From Pseudobowmanella sp964228145 (GTDB taxonomy: Bacteria > Pseudomonadota > Gammaproteobacteria > Enterobacterales > Alteromonadaceae), in the NCBI GenBank assembly GCA_964228145.1, contig CAXQZJ010000039.1, positions 1-13,775 on the forward strand: a DNA stretch of 13,775 bases, given 5' to 3'. Shown here in pieces: positions 7,966-13,775 of this stretch (position 1 is its first letter; every line of letters begins with the position of its first letter). The notes under the pieces are model-generated. The model searched no databases, was not told the origin of the DNA, and saw only the letters and a program-made list of their open reading frames with translations. The position numbers and the translations under genes are program-made.

Positions 7966-7980
7966 GATTTTACTAAAATC
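7966..7980. promoter_or_regulatory. Palindrome upstream of purA, possible operator or -10 region
   Basis: GATTTTA and TAAAATC are perfect 7-nt arms around one base, centred 37 nt upstream of the purA ATG. On the minus strand the right arm contains TAAAAT, a fair -10 hexamer, but no good -35 stands at the right distance. It does not resemble the E. coli PurR box. The role is inferred. Confidence 0.3.
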
Positions 7981-8012
7981 AACGCGCCAGATCATCCGCC
8001 TTTGCAGTTTTT

Positions 8013-8198
8013 TTATCGTTGACTGAATAAAATCACTGCGCCGGCTACCACGGCGCCTAATCCAAAGCTGCGTAGTTGAGCCGGTGGCAGGTTGGCCAAT
8101 TTACTGATGTAGTCGCGCCAGCGGTTAGGAAAAAGTAATGGGCCGATACCCTCAAGAATAAAAAATAAAGCAATCCCGATTAACCAGGTTTCAGCCAT
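8013..8198 (-). CDS. yjeT: YjeT family small membrane protein (DUF2065)
   Basis: A 61-residue protein with two hydrophobic helices (about 3-22 and 41-59) separated by a short charged loop holding PNRWRDYI. Size, topology, and position between the hfl genes and purA all match E. coli yjeT, an inner-membrane protein of unknown function. The reading frame is open further upstream, to 8276, but the ATG at 8198 is chosen: it has TTGGAGA 7 nt upstream, begins just before the first membrane helix and matches the family length. The start overlaps the end of the upstream PLP-enzyme gene by 8 nt, suggesting translational coupling. Confidence 0.9.
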   Translation of the reverse strand: MAETWLIGIALFFILEGIGPLLFPNRWRDYISKLANLPPAQLRSFGLGAVVAGAVILFSQR

Positions 8199-9363
8199 GG
8201 TGATTCTCCAAACAACGAAACTGATACTGGCTGGCATTATGGTATAACGCGAAACCAAATCGAATACGACTACCACGAAAATCGGTCACTACGCCGTGTT
8301 TTCGCAAATAACTGGCCAGCGCAGCGGTTTGCTCTGGTGAGTCGAGCTGAAAGGTCAGAAAGTGGCCATGCTTACCGCTGGTAGCCGCTAACAAACGGTG
8401 GCGGTTTAGCAAAGGATGTTGGTATTGGTCGAGCTGGACTAAAAATGCTCGCTGCAAATTGCCGATGTAGTTGTTAATTTCTTCAACCGTAATGCCTTCA
8501 TCGGCAAACAACTCCATGACCGACAGCATGCGGTACAGGGGGGCAAAATCCATGGTTGCACCAGCCATACACATTCCATTACGGGCATAGTTAACCTGTT
8601 CACCCCGAGCCTCTTGCAAAGCACCAAACTCTGCATACCAACCGGTATAAACCGGTCGCCAATCCTGGTAATCCGGTACGTGAACAAAACAGCCACCTTC
8701 GCCGCCCTGAGCGTATTTGTAGCCGCCTGCAAGATAAAAAATCCGATCTGCGACATCAGCTAGGTCTGTCGGTATCGCCATAAAGGCATGATATCCATCG
8801 ATGACCACTACAGTATCGGAATCCCTTATCTGTTCAACCAAAGGCTCAATTCCGTCAAATACCAGCCCAGAATTGAAGAACACCTGGCTGACAAAAATAA
8901 GGTCAAATTCTTCACTGGCGGCTGCCTCGGTAAATCGCTCTGAAAAGTCGTCAATTGGCAGACTATTTATACGCTGTACCTCGACTCGTCCGGCTTCTTC
9001 AAGACGGGCAATCTGGCGTTGGAAGCTGTGGAATTCACTGTCACTAGTGAGTACGCGTAGCGGCCGCTCTCCAACGTCGAGCGTGCTGATAATCCGAAAC
9101 AGCAGTTCATGGGTATTAGGTGCAAACGCCAACTGTTGGGGGCGGCCAGTGTTTAATACCTTGGCAATATGGCTTTGTAATGCCGGAATTTTCTGTTCAA
9201 AGAAAAATTGCCACTTTTCGTCCACATGGCGAGCGGAATCGTCCCAGTAGTCAAGCATTGCCTGGCGGGTCACGTCAGGCCAGTAGTAATGGCTATGACA
9301 GGCAAAATGCAGGGTGTCAGGATTAGCATTTAAAAAACGCTGATACAGATGCTGATAACTCAT
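8191..9363 (-). CDS. Kynureninase-like class V aminotransferase-fold PLP enzyme
   Basis: Cytoplasmic PLP enzyme of 390 residues, fold type I. Visible features: a substrate-pocket-like HFACHSHYYWPD segment near the start (19-30); a cofactor-phosphate region around APNTHELLFR (81-90); VVVIDGYH with Asp189, which should pair with the pyridine nitrogen, and His192; GGYKYAQGG with Lys216 as the Schiff-base lysine; and a C-terminal RGSRIRFGFALY stretch (363-374) with arginines placed as carboxylate binders. The pattern is closest to kynureninase-like proteins, but no other tryptophan-degradation gene is nearby, so the reaction is left open (hydrolase, lyase or transaminase). It follows hflC after a terminator and overlaps yjeT by 8 nt. 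The ribosome binding site is weak (AAAGAG, 8 nt from ATG). E. coli has no gene at this position. Confidence 0.88.
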   Translation of the reverse strand: MSYQHLYQRFLNANPDTLHFACHSHYYWPDVTRQAMLDYWDDSARHVDEKWQFFFEQKIPALQSHIAKVLNTGRPQQLAFAPNTHELLFRIISTLDVGERPLRVLTSDSEFHSFQRQIARLEEAGRVEVQRINSLPIDDFSERFTEAAASEEFDLIFVSQVFFNSGLVFDGIEPLVEQIRDSDTVVVIDGYHAFMAIPTDLADVADRIFYLAGGYKYAQGGEGGCFVHVPDYQDWRPVYTGWYAEFGALQEARGEQVNYARNGMCMAGATMDFAPLYRMLSVMELFADEGITVEEINNYIGNLQRAFLVQLDQYQHPLLNRHRLLAATSGKHGHFLTFQLDSPEQTAALASYLRKHGVVTDFRGSRIRFGFALYHNASQYQFRCLENHHG

Positions 9364-9386
9364 TGTCGCGACTCTTTAGCAGATAC

Positions 9387-9411
9387 AAAAAGGCCGGCAT
9401 CAAGCCGGCCT
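9387..9411 (-). terminator. Rho-independent terminator after hflC
   Basis: On the minus strand AGGCCGGC and GCCGGCCT form an 8-bp GC-rich stem with a TTGAT loop, followed by TTTTT. It lies 9 nt after the hflC stop and 23 nt before the ATG of the PLP-enzyme gene, so it should end or attenuate the hfq-hflX-hflK-hflC message. Confidence 0.87.
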
Positions 9412-9420
9412 GTTTAGTTA

Positions 9421-10302
9421 TTACTGGTTGCCGTTGGCATTTTTCATGTAATCAAAGAACTCACTATTAGGGTTGAGAATCAACACATCTTGTTTGTCTT
9501 TGAAACTGTTGCGGTAGGCATCCATCGAACGCAGGAAGGAATAAAACTCAGGCGCGCGGTTGTAGGCTTCTGCATAAGTTTGCGCTGCTGTTGCATCACC
9601 TTCACCACGCATCTGACGTACCTGACGTTCAGCATCAGCCAACATTACCGTAACTTTAGCATCGATGTTGGAACGAATGATCTCAGCTTGTTCCTGACCC
9701 TCTGAACGGTGTTCACGGGCGACAGTGCTTCGTTCAGTACGCATACGGTTGTAGATGCTCTCACTGACTTCGCTCGGCAGGTTAATTTGCTTAACGCGCA
9801 CATCAACAATTTCCACCCCCAGCTCGTCAGAACTTTCGGCAGCTTGTTTCAATGCTTGCTCCATTAACTCAGAACGTTCGCCAGAGACGATTTCTTCAAT
9901 GGTGCGGGTACCAAACTCGCTGCGTAGTCCGTTAATGACTTTTTGCTTTAACAAGCTTTCGGCACGGCTGCGAATACCACCGGTAGACAGGTAGTATTTA
10001 GCAAAATCTTTAACCCGCCACTTGATGTAGGAATCAACCAACAAGTCTTTCTTTTCTGAGGTCACGAAACGGTCGGCTCTGTCATCCAGCGTCTGAATGC
10101 GTGCGTCGAGCATTTTCACCTTGTCAAAGAAAGGCAGTTTAAATTGCAGGCCAGGCTCATACACCACGGTTTCACCCGCAGCGTTTTTGTTCACCTTACC
10201 AAATTGAATCACAATGGCTTTTTGACCTTCAGACACGACAAAGATCGAGCTCAGTCCTAACATGACCACCGCGATAGCGATAAAAATCCAGAAAAAACGC
10301 AT
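9421..10302 (-). CDS. hflC: HflC, FtsH-modulating SPFH/band-7 membrane protein
   Basis: Partner of HflK in the large inner-membrane HflKC assembly that surrounds and modulates the FtsH protease. The 293-residue protein has one N-terminal membrane anchor (about 3-23) and then a band-7/SPFH domain; conserved stretches include FGKV, YEPGLQFKLPF, KMLDARIQTLDDRADRFVT, KKDLLVDSYIKWRV, VEIVDVRVKQINLP, and a charged helical region with RGEGDATAAQTYAEAYNRAPEFYSFLRS. From memory it is about 40 residues shorter than the E. coli protein, mainly because an insertion before the EIVDVR segment is absent. The ATG lies 2 nt after the hflK stop, and its ribosome binding site GGGGAGA sits inside the last hflK codons, so translation is probably coupled. 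Confidence 0.96.
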   Translation of the reverse strand: MRFFWIFIAIAVVMLGLSSIFVVSEGQKAIVIQFGKVNKNAAGETVVYEPGLQFKLPFFDKVKMLDARIQTLDDRADRFVTSEKKDLLVDSYIKWRVKDFAKYYLSTGGIRSRAESLLKQKVINGLRSEFGTRTIEEIVSGERSELMEQALKQAAESSDELGVEIVDVRVKQINLPSEVSESIYNRMRTERSTVAREHRSEGQEQAEIIRSNIDAKVTVMLADAERQVRQMRGEGDATAAQTYAEAYNRAPEFYSFLRSMDAYRNSFKDKQDVLILNPNSEFFDYMKNANGNQ

Positions 10303-10304
10303 GA

Positions 10305-11453
10305 TTAGTTTCTCCCCGAGCGTACGTTGTCATTACGAGTGGTGGTAGGACGCGCCTGAGTCTGATTAGTGCGAAGTGCTTCCAAGCTTGACTCTGTGGT
10401 GCTGTTATTGCGAGGTACCACACTGCTGGTATTGTTCTGGCGCTCCAGAATCTTATCCAGTGGTAAGTACATCATGTTGCCACCATTTTGACTGTCGACC
10501 ATGATCTTGCTGGTATTACTGTAAACCTGTTCTAGGGTTTCCAGGTAAATACGCTGACGGGTTACTTCCGGTGCCGCTTCGTATTGCGGTAATAATGATA
10601 AGAAGCGCGCTACTTCACCTTCGGCTTCCAGAATCACACGTTGCTTATAAGCATCAGCCTCTTGCAGCATACGGCTAACCTGACCACGGGCCTCTGGCTC
10701 GATAGCTTTAGCGTAAGCTTCGGCCTGGCGGATGTAGGTTTGTTCGTCTTCTTGGGCGGCAATGGCGTCATCAAAGGCGGCTTTTACTGCCATCGGCGGA
10801 CGAGCGTTACGGAAGTTGACGTCCACGATATCGAGGCCAAAGTCGTAAGGTTCGATGACCCGGCGCAATTCCTCACCTACTTGTTGACGGACTTCTTCTT
10901 TACCTTCGGTAAGCAGACTGTCCAGCTTAGAATGGCCCACTACATAGCGAATTGCGGCATCCAGCGAGTGGCTCAGGCTGGCTTCGGGATCAGTGACCGC
11001 GAAGATATATTTGTAGGGTTCAGTTACGCGGTACTGAATTTCCATTTCCATATCGACCAGGTTTTGATCTTCAGTCAGCATGCTACCGCTTGATGACATA
11101 CTGCGAACAGTCAGCACGTCAACAGGGTATACGTCTTGGACAAAGGTCGCTTTCCAACGCAAACCCGGCTCTACTAATTCGGTAAATTTACCGAAGGTCA
11201 GTAACACACCACGTTCGGCTTCTTTAACCGTGTAAAAGCCGCTAATGCCCCATACGATCACCAGTATCAAGCCAATCAGGCCTGCGCCAATTCCGCCGCC
11301 GCTTTTACCACTGCCGGACTTGCCGCCACCAAACTTGGCGAACATTTTCTTAAACACTTCATCAAGATCCGGCGGCCCCTGATCACCGCCGCGTGAATTA
11401 TTATTCCACGGATCTTTGTTGTTATTGTTGCCTCCCGGCTCGTTCCAGGCCAT
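10305..11453 (-). CDS. hflK: HflK, FtsH-modulating SPFH/band-7 membrane protein
   Basis: Forms the HflKC complex with HflC. The 382-residue protein starts with the family's polar N-terminus MAWNEPGG, rich in Asn and Gly, and carries the conserved DQGPPDLDEVFKK segment (24-37). A Gly/Ser/Lys linker leads to a single membrane span (about 55-74), then GFYTVKEAERGVLLTFGKF and the band-7/SPFH domain, with LDIVDVNFRNARPP and the long helix VKAAFDDAIAAQEDEQTYIRQAEAYA. The tail is a low-complexity Asn/Thr/Arg stretch. The ATG at 11453 has GGAGAAAGG just upstream and lies 26 nt after the hflX stop. Confidence 0.97.
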   Translation of the reverse strand: MAWNEPGGNNNNKDPWNNNSRGGDQGPPDLDEVFKKMFAKFGGGKSGSGKSGGGIGAGLIGLILVIVWGISGFYTVKEAERGVLLTFGKFTELVEPGLRWKATFVQDVYPVDVLTVRSMSSSGSMLTEDQNLVDMEMEIQYRVTEPYKYIFAVTDPEASLSHSLDAAIRYVVGHSKLDSLLTEGKEEVRQQVGEELRRVIEPYDFGLDIVDVNFRNARPPMAVKAAFDDAIAAQEDEQTYIRQAEAYAKAIEPEARGQVSRMLQEADAYKQRVILEAEGEVARFLSLLPQYEAAPEVTRQRIYLETLEQVYSNTSKIMVDSQNGGNMMYLPLDKILERQNNTSSVVPRNNSTTESSLEALRTNQTQARPTTTRNDNVRSGRN

Positions 11454-11479
11454 GCCTTTCTCCGTTAATACCTAATGAA

Positions 11480-12772
11480 TTAATGATTACGAATTATATA
11501 ACTATTGAGATTACCATCATGCTGCTTATTGAGTCGATTCCACTCACTCGCCGGCATGCGGATTTCAACCAGCCAATCCCCCTGTTCAGAGTATGATTCA
11601 CTGGTAATACAATTTAAATGAAACAAACTCCCTCTGAGTTTTCCCTCAGAAGGCGGAACACGCAAGCGATATTCAACCATCGACTCGGCCAGGCAATCAC
11701 TCAGTGCGCGCTCCAGCAAATCCAAGCCGAGCTTTTGCTGGGCTGAAATCCATACCCTGTAAGGCCTACCTTGATCATCACGATCAATTCTGGGTTCAAC
11801 GCCTTCGAGTCGATCTATTTTGTTACAGACCATTAATTGCGGAATCTCACCGGCATCGATCTCGTTAAGCACGTCTTCAACCTGGGCGATGTTTTCATCG
11901 ACCTGCTCGTCGGCATAGTCCACTACATGCAATAAGATATCGGCTTCTTGGGTTTCTTGTAAGGTGGCTTTAAACGCCGCTACCAGATCATGGGGTAGAT
12001 GTCGGATAAAACCAACCGTATCTGCCAAAATTGCCGGGCCAACATCCGGTAACGTGACCTTACGCAAGGTTGGATCCAGAGTCGCAAACAGCTGATCTGC
12101 CGCGTAAACCTCAGCATCCGTGATGCTGTTAAATAACGTTGACTTGCCCGCATTGGTATAACCAACCAGGGAAACCGTGGGGATTTCAGCGCGGTTGCGC
12201 GCCCGGCGACCATTTTCCCGTTGCTTCTGCACTTTCTGCAAGCGTTTAAGAATCGTTTTTATTCTCTCACGCAGTAAGCGGCGATCCGTCTCTAACTGAG
12301 TTTCACCCGGACCACGCAGACCGATCCCGCCCTTCTGGCGCTCAAGGTGAGTCCAGCCGCGAATCAATCGTGTCGAAATATGACGTAACTGCGCCAATTC
12401 GACTTGTAACTTACCCTCATGGGTTCGGGCTCGCTGGGCGAAAATGTCCAGAATCAGACCAGTTCGATCAATGACCTTACATTTACACAGGGCTTCAAGA
12501 TTGCGCTCTTGTGAGGGCGACAGTGCATGGTTGAAGATCACAACTTGTGCATCTGTGGCGCGTACGGCATTGGCAATTTCTTCAGCTTTTCCGGTTCCCA
12601 CGAAATATTTGGGATGCGGTGCATGACGAGACCCAGTGACAACATCAAGGGTCTGAATGGCAGCAGAGTCAACCAACATCTTTAATTCGTGTAGGTCTTC
12701 CCTGCTGTTTTCATCTGAAAACTCGATATGGACTAATATCGCCTGCTCACCAGATTCATAGCGGTCAAACAA
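11480..12772 (-). CDS. hflX: Ribosome-associated GTPase HflX
   Basis: GTPase that binds the 50S subunit and splits stalled or stressed ribosomes. The 430-residue protein has the N-terminal HflX domain with HPKYFVGTGKAEEI (53-66), ALSPSQERNLE and DRTGLILDIFAQRARTHEGK, then a coiled linker with GGIGLRGPGETQLETDRR (148-165), then the G domain: P-loop GYTNAGKS (204-211), TLDPT (231-235), DTVGF (251-255), NKID (317-320) and SA (343-344). All GTPase motifs are intact. The start is the TTG at 12772: it gives the expected FDRYESGEQ N-terminus and has AGGAG 7 nt upstream. An out-of-frame ATG lies 4 nt earlier. The gene follows hfq by 22 nt and is probably co-transcribed with it. Confidence 0.97.
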   Translation of the reverse strand: MFDRYESGEQAILVHIEFSDENSREDLHELKMLVDSAAIQTLDVVTGSRHAPHPKYFVGTGKAEEIANAVRATDAQVVIFNHALSPSQERNLEALCKCKVIDRTGLILDIFAQRARTHEGKLQVELAQLRHISTRLIRGWTHLERQKGGIGLRGPGETQLETDRRLLRERIKTILKRLQKVQKQRENGRRARNRAEIPTVSLVGYTNAGKSTLFNSITDAEVYAADQLFATLDPTLRKVTLPDVGPAILADTVGFIRHLPHDLVAAFKATLQETQEADILLHVVDYADEQVDENIAQVEDVLNEIDAGEIPQLMVCNKIDRLEGVEPRIDRDDQGRPYRVWISAQQKLGLDLLERALSDCLAESMVEYRLRVPPSEGKLRGSLFHLNCITSESYSEQGDWLVEIRMPASEWNRLNKQHDGNLNSYIIRNH

Positions 12773-12794
12773 GCATTATCTCCTAATGACCAAT

Positions 12795-13046
12795 TTACTC
12801 CTGGTCATTATCCGAGTTTGGCTGTTGTTGCGCAACCATCTGGATAGGTCGGGAAGGAACGACCGTGGAAATGGCATGTTTGTACACCATTTGAGAAACA
12901 GTGTTTTTCAGCAGGATGACAAACTGGTCGAATGATTCAACCTGGCCCTGCAGTTTGATCCCGTTTACCAGGTAAATCGACACGGGAATGCGCTCTTTGC
13001 GAAGAGCGTTCAAGAATGGGTCTTGTAAAGATTGCCCCTTTGCCAT
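12795..13046 (-). CDS. hfq: RNA chaperone Hfq
   Basis: Ring-forming Sm-like hexamer that anneals small RNAs to mRNAs. The 83-residue protein opens with MAKGQSLQDPFLNALR; the Sm1 region (IPVSIYLVNGIKLQGQVESFD), FVILLKNT, the YKHAIS Sm2 motif (55-60, His57) and VVPSRP are all present. The basic rim reads R16-K17-E18-R19, against RRER in E. coli. The tail after the core is short (about 16 residues, against roughly 35 in E. coli) but ends in acidic residues (NSDNDQE), as many Hfq tails do. The ribosome binding site AAGGA lies 9 nt before the ATG. It follows miaA, as is usual in gammaproteobacteria. Confidence 0.98.
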   Translation of the reverse strand: MAKGQSLQDPFLNALRKERIPVSIYLVNGIKLQGQVESFDQFVILLKNTVSQMVYKHAISTVVPSRPIQMVAQQQPNSDNDQE

Positions 13047-13068
13047 TTTTTTATATCCTTGGAGAATT

Positions 13069-13097
13069 ATTATGTTTTTACCAACTCTGCCTGACTA
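13069..13097 (-). promoter_or_regulatory. hfq: Candidate sigma70 promoter for hfq in the miaA-hfq gap
   Basis: On the minus strand TAGTCA (13097-13092; 4 of 6) and CATAAT (13074-13069; 5 of 6) are spaced by 17 nt. Transcription would begin about 16 nt before the hfq ATG. An imperfect hairpin, ACCAAC (13080-13085) with GTTGGT (13110-13115), overlaps it. The match is modest, and hfq could also be read from promoters inside miaA. Confidence 0.35.
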
Positions 13098-13120
13098 TTT
13101 ATCAAACAGGTTGGTTTCTA

Positions 13121-13775
13121 CTATATAGTCGATTGTCTGATTATCAAGTCCGCATTGTTGTTTGCGAATGTGTCCAGCCAATGAACTCCCTCCCAGCCGC
13201 GCAACCAGGTCAATTGGCGCTTGGCTAGTTGTCTGGTGGCGACTATACCACGAAAACGCATCTCTGCATGGTCAAACCTGCCATCCAGGTGCTCCCACAT
13301 TTGCCGATATCCGACACAACGCATCGACGGCAAGTTTAGATGCAAATCTTCTCTTTCGCGAAGTTTTTTTACTTCGTTTTCAAAGCCTTGCTCTAACATG
13401 ATGTCAAACCGTTGTTCGATTCGATGGTGTAAAACAGCCCTGTCTTCCGGCGTTATAGCAAATTGCGTTAGGTTATAATTTAACGGCTCAGAACGGATTT
13501 TACTGAGCTCGGTAAGTGATTTTCCGGTTAATTGATACACCTCTAGCGCGCGTGTTAGTCGTTGTGGATCGTTAGGGTGGATGCGTTTGGCGGCAGTTGG
13601 GTCAACCTCAGCGAGGCGCTGATGGAGTTGTTCCCAGCCCAGTTGTTGTGCATCTGCTTCTATTTGCGCGCGTACCCCTGCGTCGGCTTCCGGCAACGGC
13701 GAAATACCTTGCAACAGCACATTGAAATACATCATGGTGCCGCCAACCAGTAAAGGAATGTTGCCACGGGCGCTG
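13121..13775 (-). CDS. miaA: tRNA dimethylallyltransferase MiaA, partial (3' part of gene)
   Basis: Transfers a dimethylallyl group to A37 of tRNAs that read codons starting with U. The window holds the last 217 or so codons; the start and the N-terminal P-loop lie beyond the right edge. The visible part begins ARGNIPLLVGGTMMYFN, a conserved family block, and continues through RIHPNDPQRLTRALEVY, RIEQRFDIMLEQGFENEV, LPSMRCVGYRQMWEHL and ATRQLAKRQLTWLRGW. No frameshift is seen; the internal ATG pair at 13735 is not the start. It is the upstream neighbour of hfq (74-nt gap), the common gammaproteobacterial order. Confidence 0.97.
   Translation of the reverse strand, partial: SARGNIPLLVGGTMMYFNVLLQGISPLPEADAGVRAQIEADAQQLGWEQLHQRLAEVDPTAAKRIHPNDPQRLTRALEVYQLTGKSLTELSKIRSEPLNYNLTQFAITPEDRAVLHHRIEQRFDIMLEQGFENEVKKLREREDLHLNLPSMRCVGYRQMWEHLDGRFDHAEMRFRGIVATRQLAKRQLTWLRGWEGVHWLDTFANNNADLIIRQSTI

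Noticed and set aside
8199..8276. N-terminal extension of yjeT to 8276
   Set aside because: The ATG at 8198 has a good ribosome binding site and gives the family length; the extension lies inside the upstream PLP-enzyme gene.
8801..9250. 149-codon plus-strand open frame opposite the PLP-enzyme gene
   Set aside because: It lies wholly antisense to a clear PLP-enzyme gene, and its Ser/Arg-rich product looks like a shadow translation.
10641..11093. 150-codon plus-strand open frame opposite hflK
   Set aside because: It is wholly antisense to a strongly conserved gene, with no ribosome binding site or recognisable domain.
1..13775. Search for CRISPR arrays, tRNA/rRNA genes, insertion sequences, toxin-antitoxin pairs or phage-defence genes
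   Set aside because: No direct-repeat array, cloverleaf-like sequence, transposase or defence-type domain was seen in any frame; the window is mostly conserved housekeeping genes.

Overview
This window looks like chromosomal DNA of a marine-type gammaproteobacterium, most probably from the Alteromonadales (Alteromonadaceae-like). That placement is an inference. It rests on the conserved order miaA-hfq-hflX-hflK-hflC-yjeT-purA, on close Hfq, HflX and PurA similarity to the E. coli proteins as I remember them, on a small secreted protein resembling the DUF3718 family, and on a very large propeller-type hybrid kinase. I see no tRNA, rRNA, CRISPR array, insertion sequence, phage gene or origin.

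Right-hand two thirds (about 5.1-13.8 kb), all on the minus strand. Reading in the direction of transcription: the 3' part of miaA (cut by the window edge), hfq, hflX, hflK, hflC, a kynureninase-like PLP enzyme, yjeT (DUF2065), purA, and an ALDH3-type aldehyde dehydrogenase. The miaA-to-hflC block is tightly packed (gaps of 2, 22, 26 and 74 nt) and ends in a clear Rho-independent terminator. The PLP enzyme then overlaps yjeT by 8 nt, and purA follows and ends in its own strong terminator. The ALDH gene stands alone between the purA terminator and a bidirectional terminator. Functionally this is the tRNA-modification / RNA-chaperone / ribosome-rescue GTPase / FtsH-modulator cluster joined to AMP synthesis. 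The PLP enzyme is an addition to the E. coli order.

Left-hand third (1-5.1 kb). A 1295-residue two-component regulator propeller hybrid kinase on the plus strand (14 propeller repeats, Y_Y_Y domain, one membrane span, HisKA, HATPase, REC and Hpt) converges on a VOC/glyoxalase-like gene with only 3 nt between the stop codons. A 367-nt divergent intergenic region rich in inverted repeats separates the VOC gene from a small exported two-cysteine protein on the plus strand.

Most of the window is conserved housekeeping sequence, and I do not see a clear new multi-gene system. The points most worth a second look are the PLP enzyme sitting behind a terminator in the hfl-purA locus, the orphan phosphorelay kinase without an output domain, the hairpin-rich leader of the small secreted protein, and the hflX start, where a TTG codon lies inside a three-codon ATG mini-ORF.
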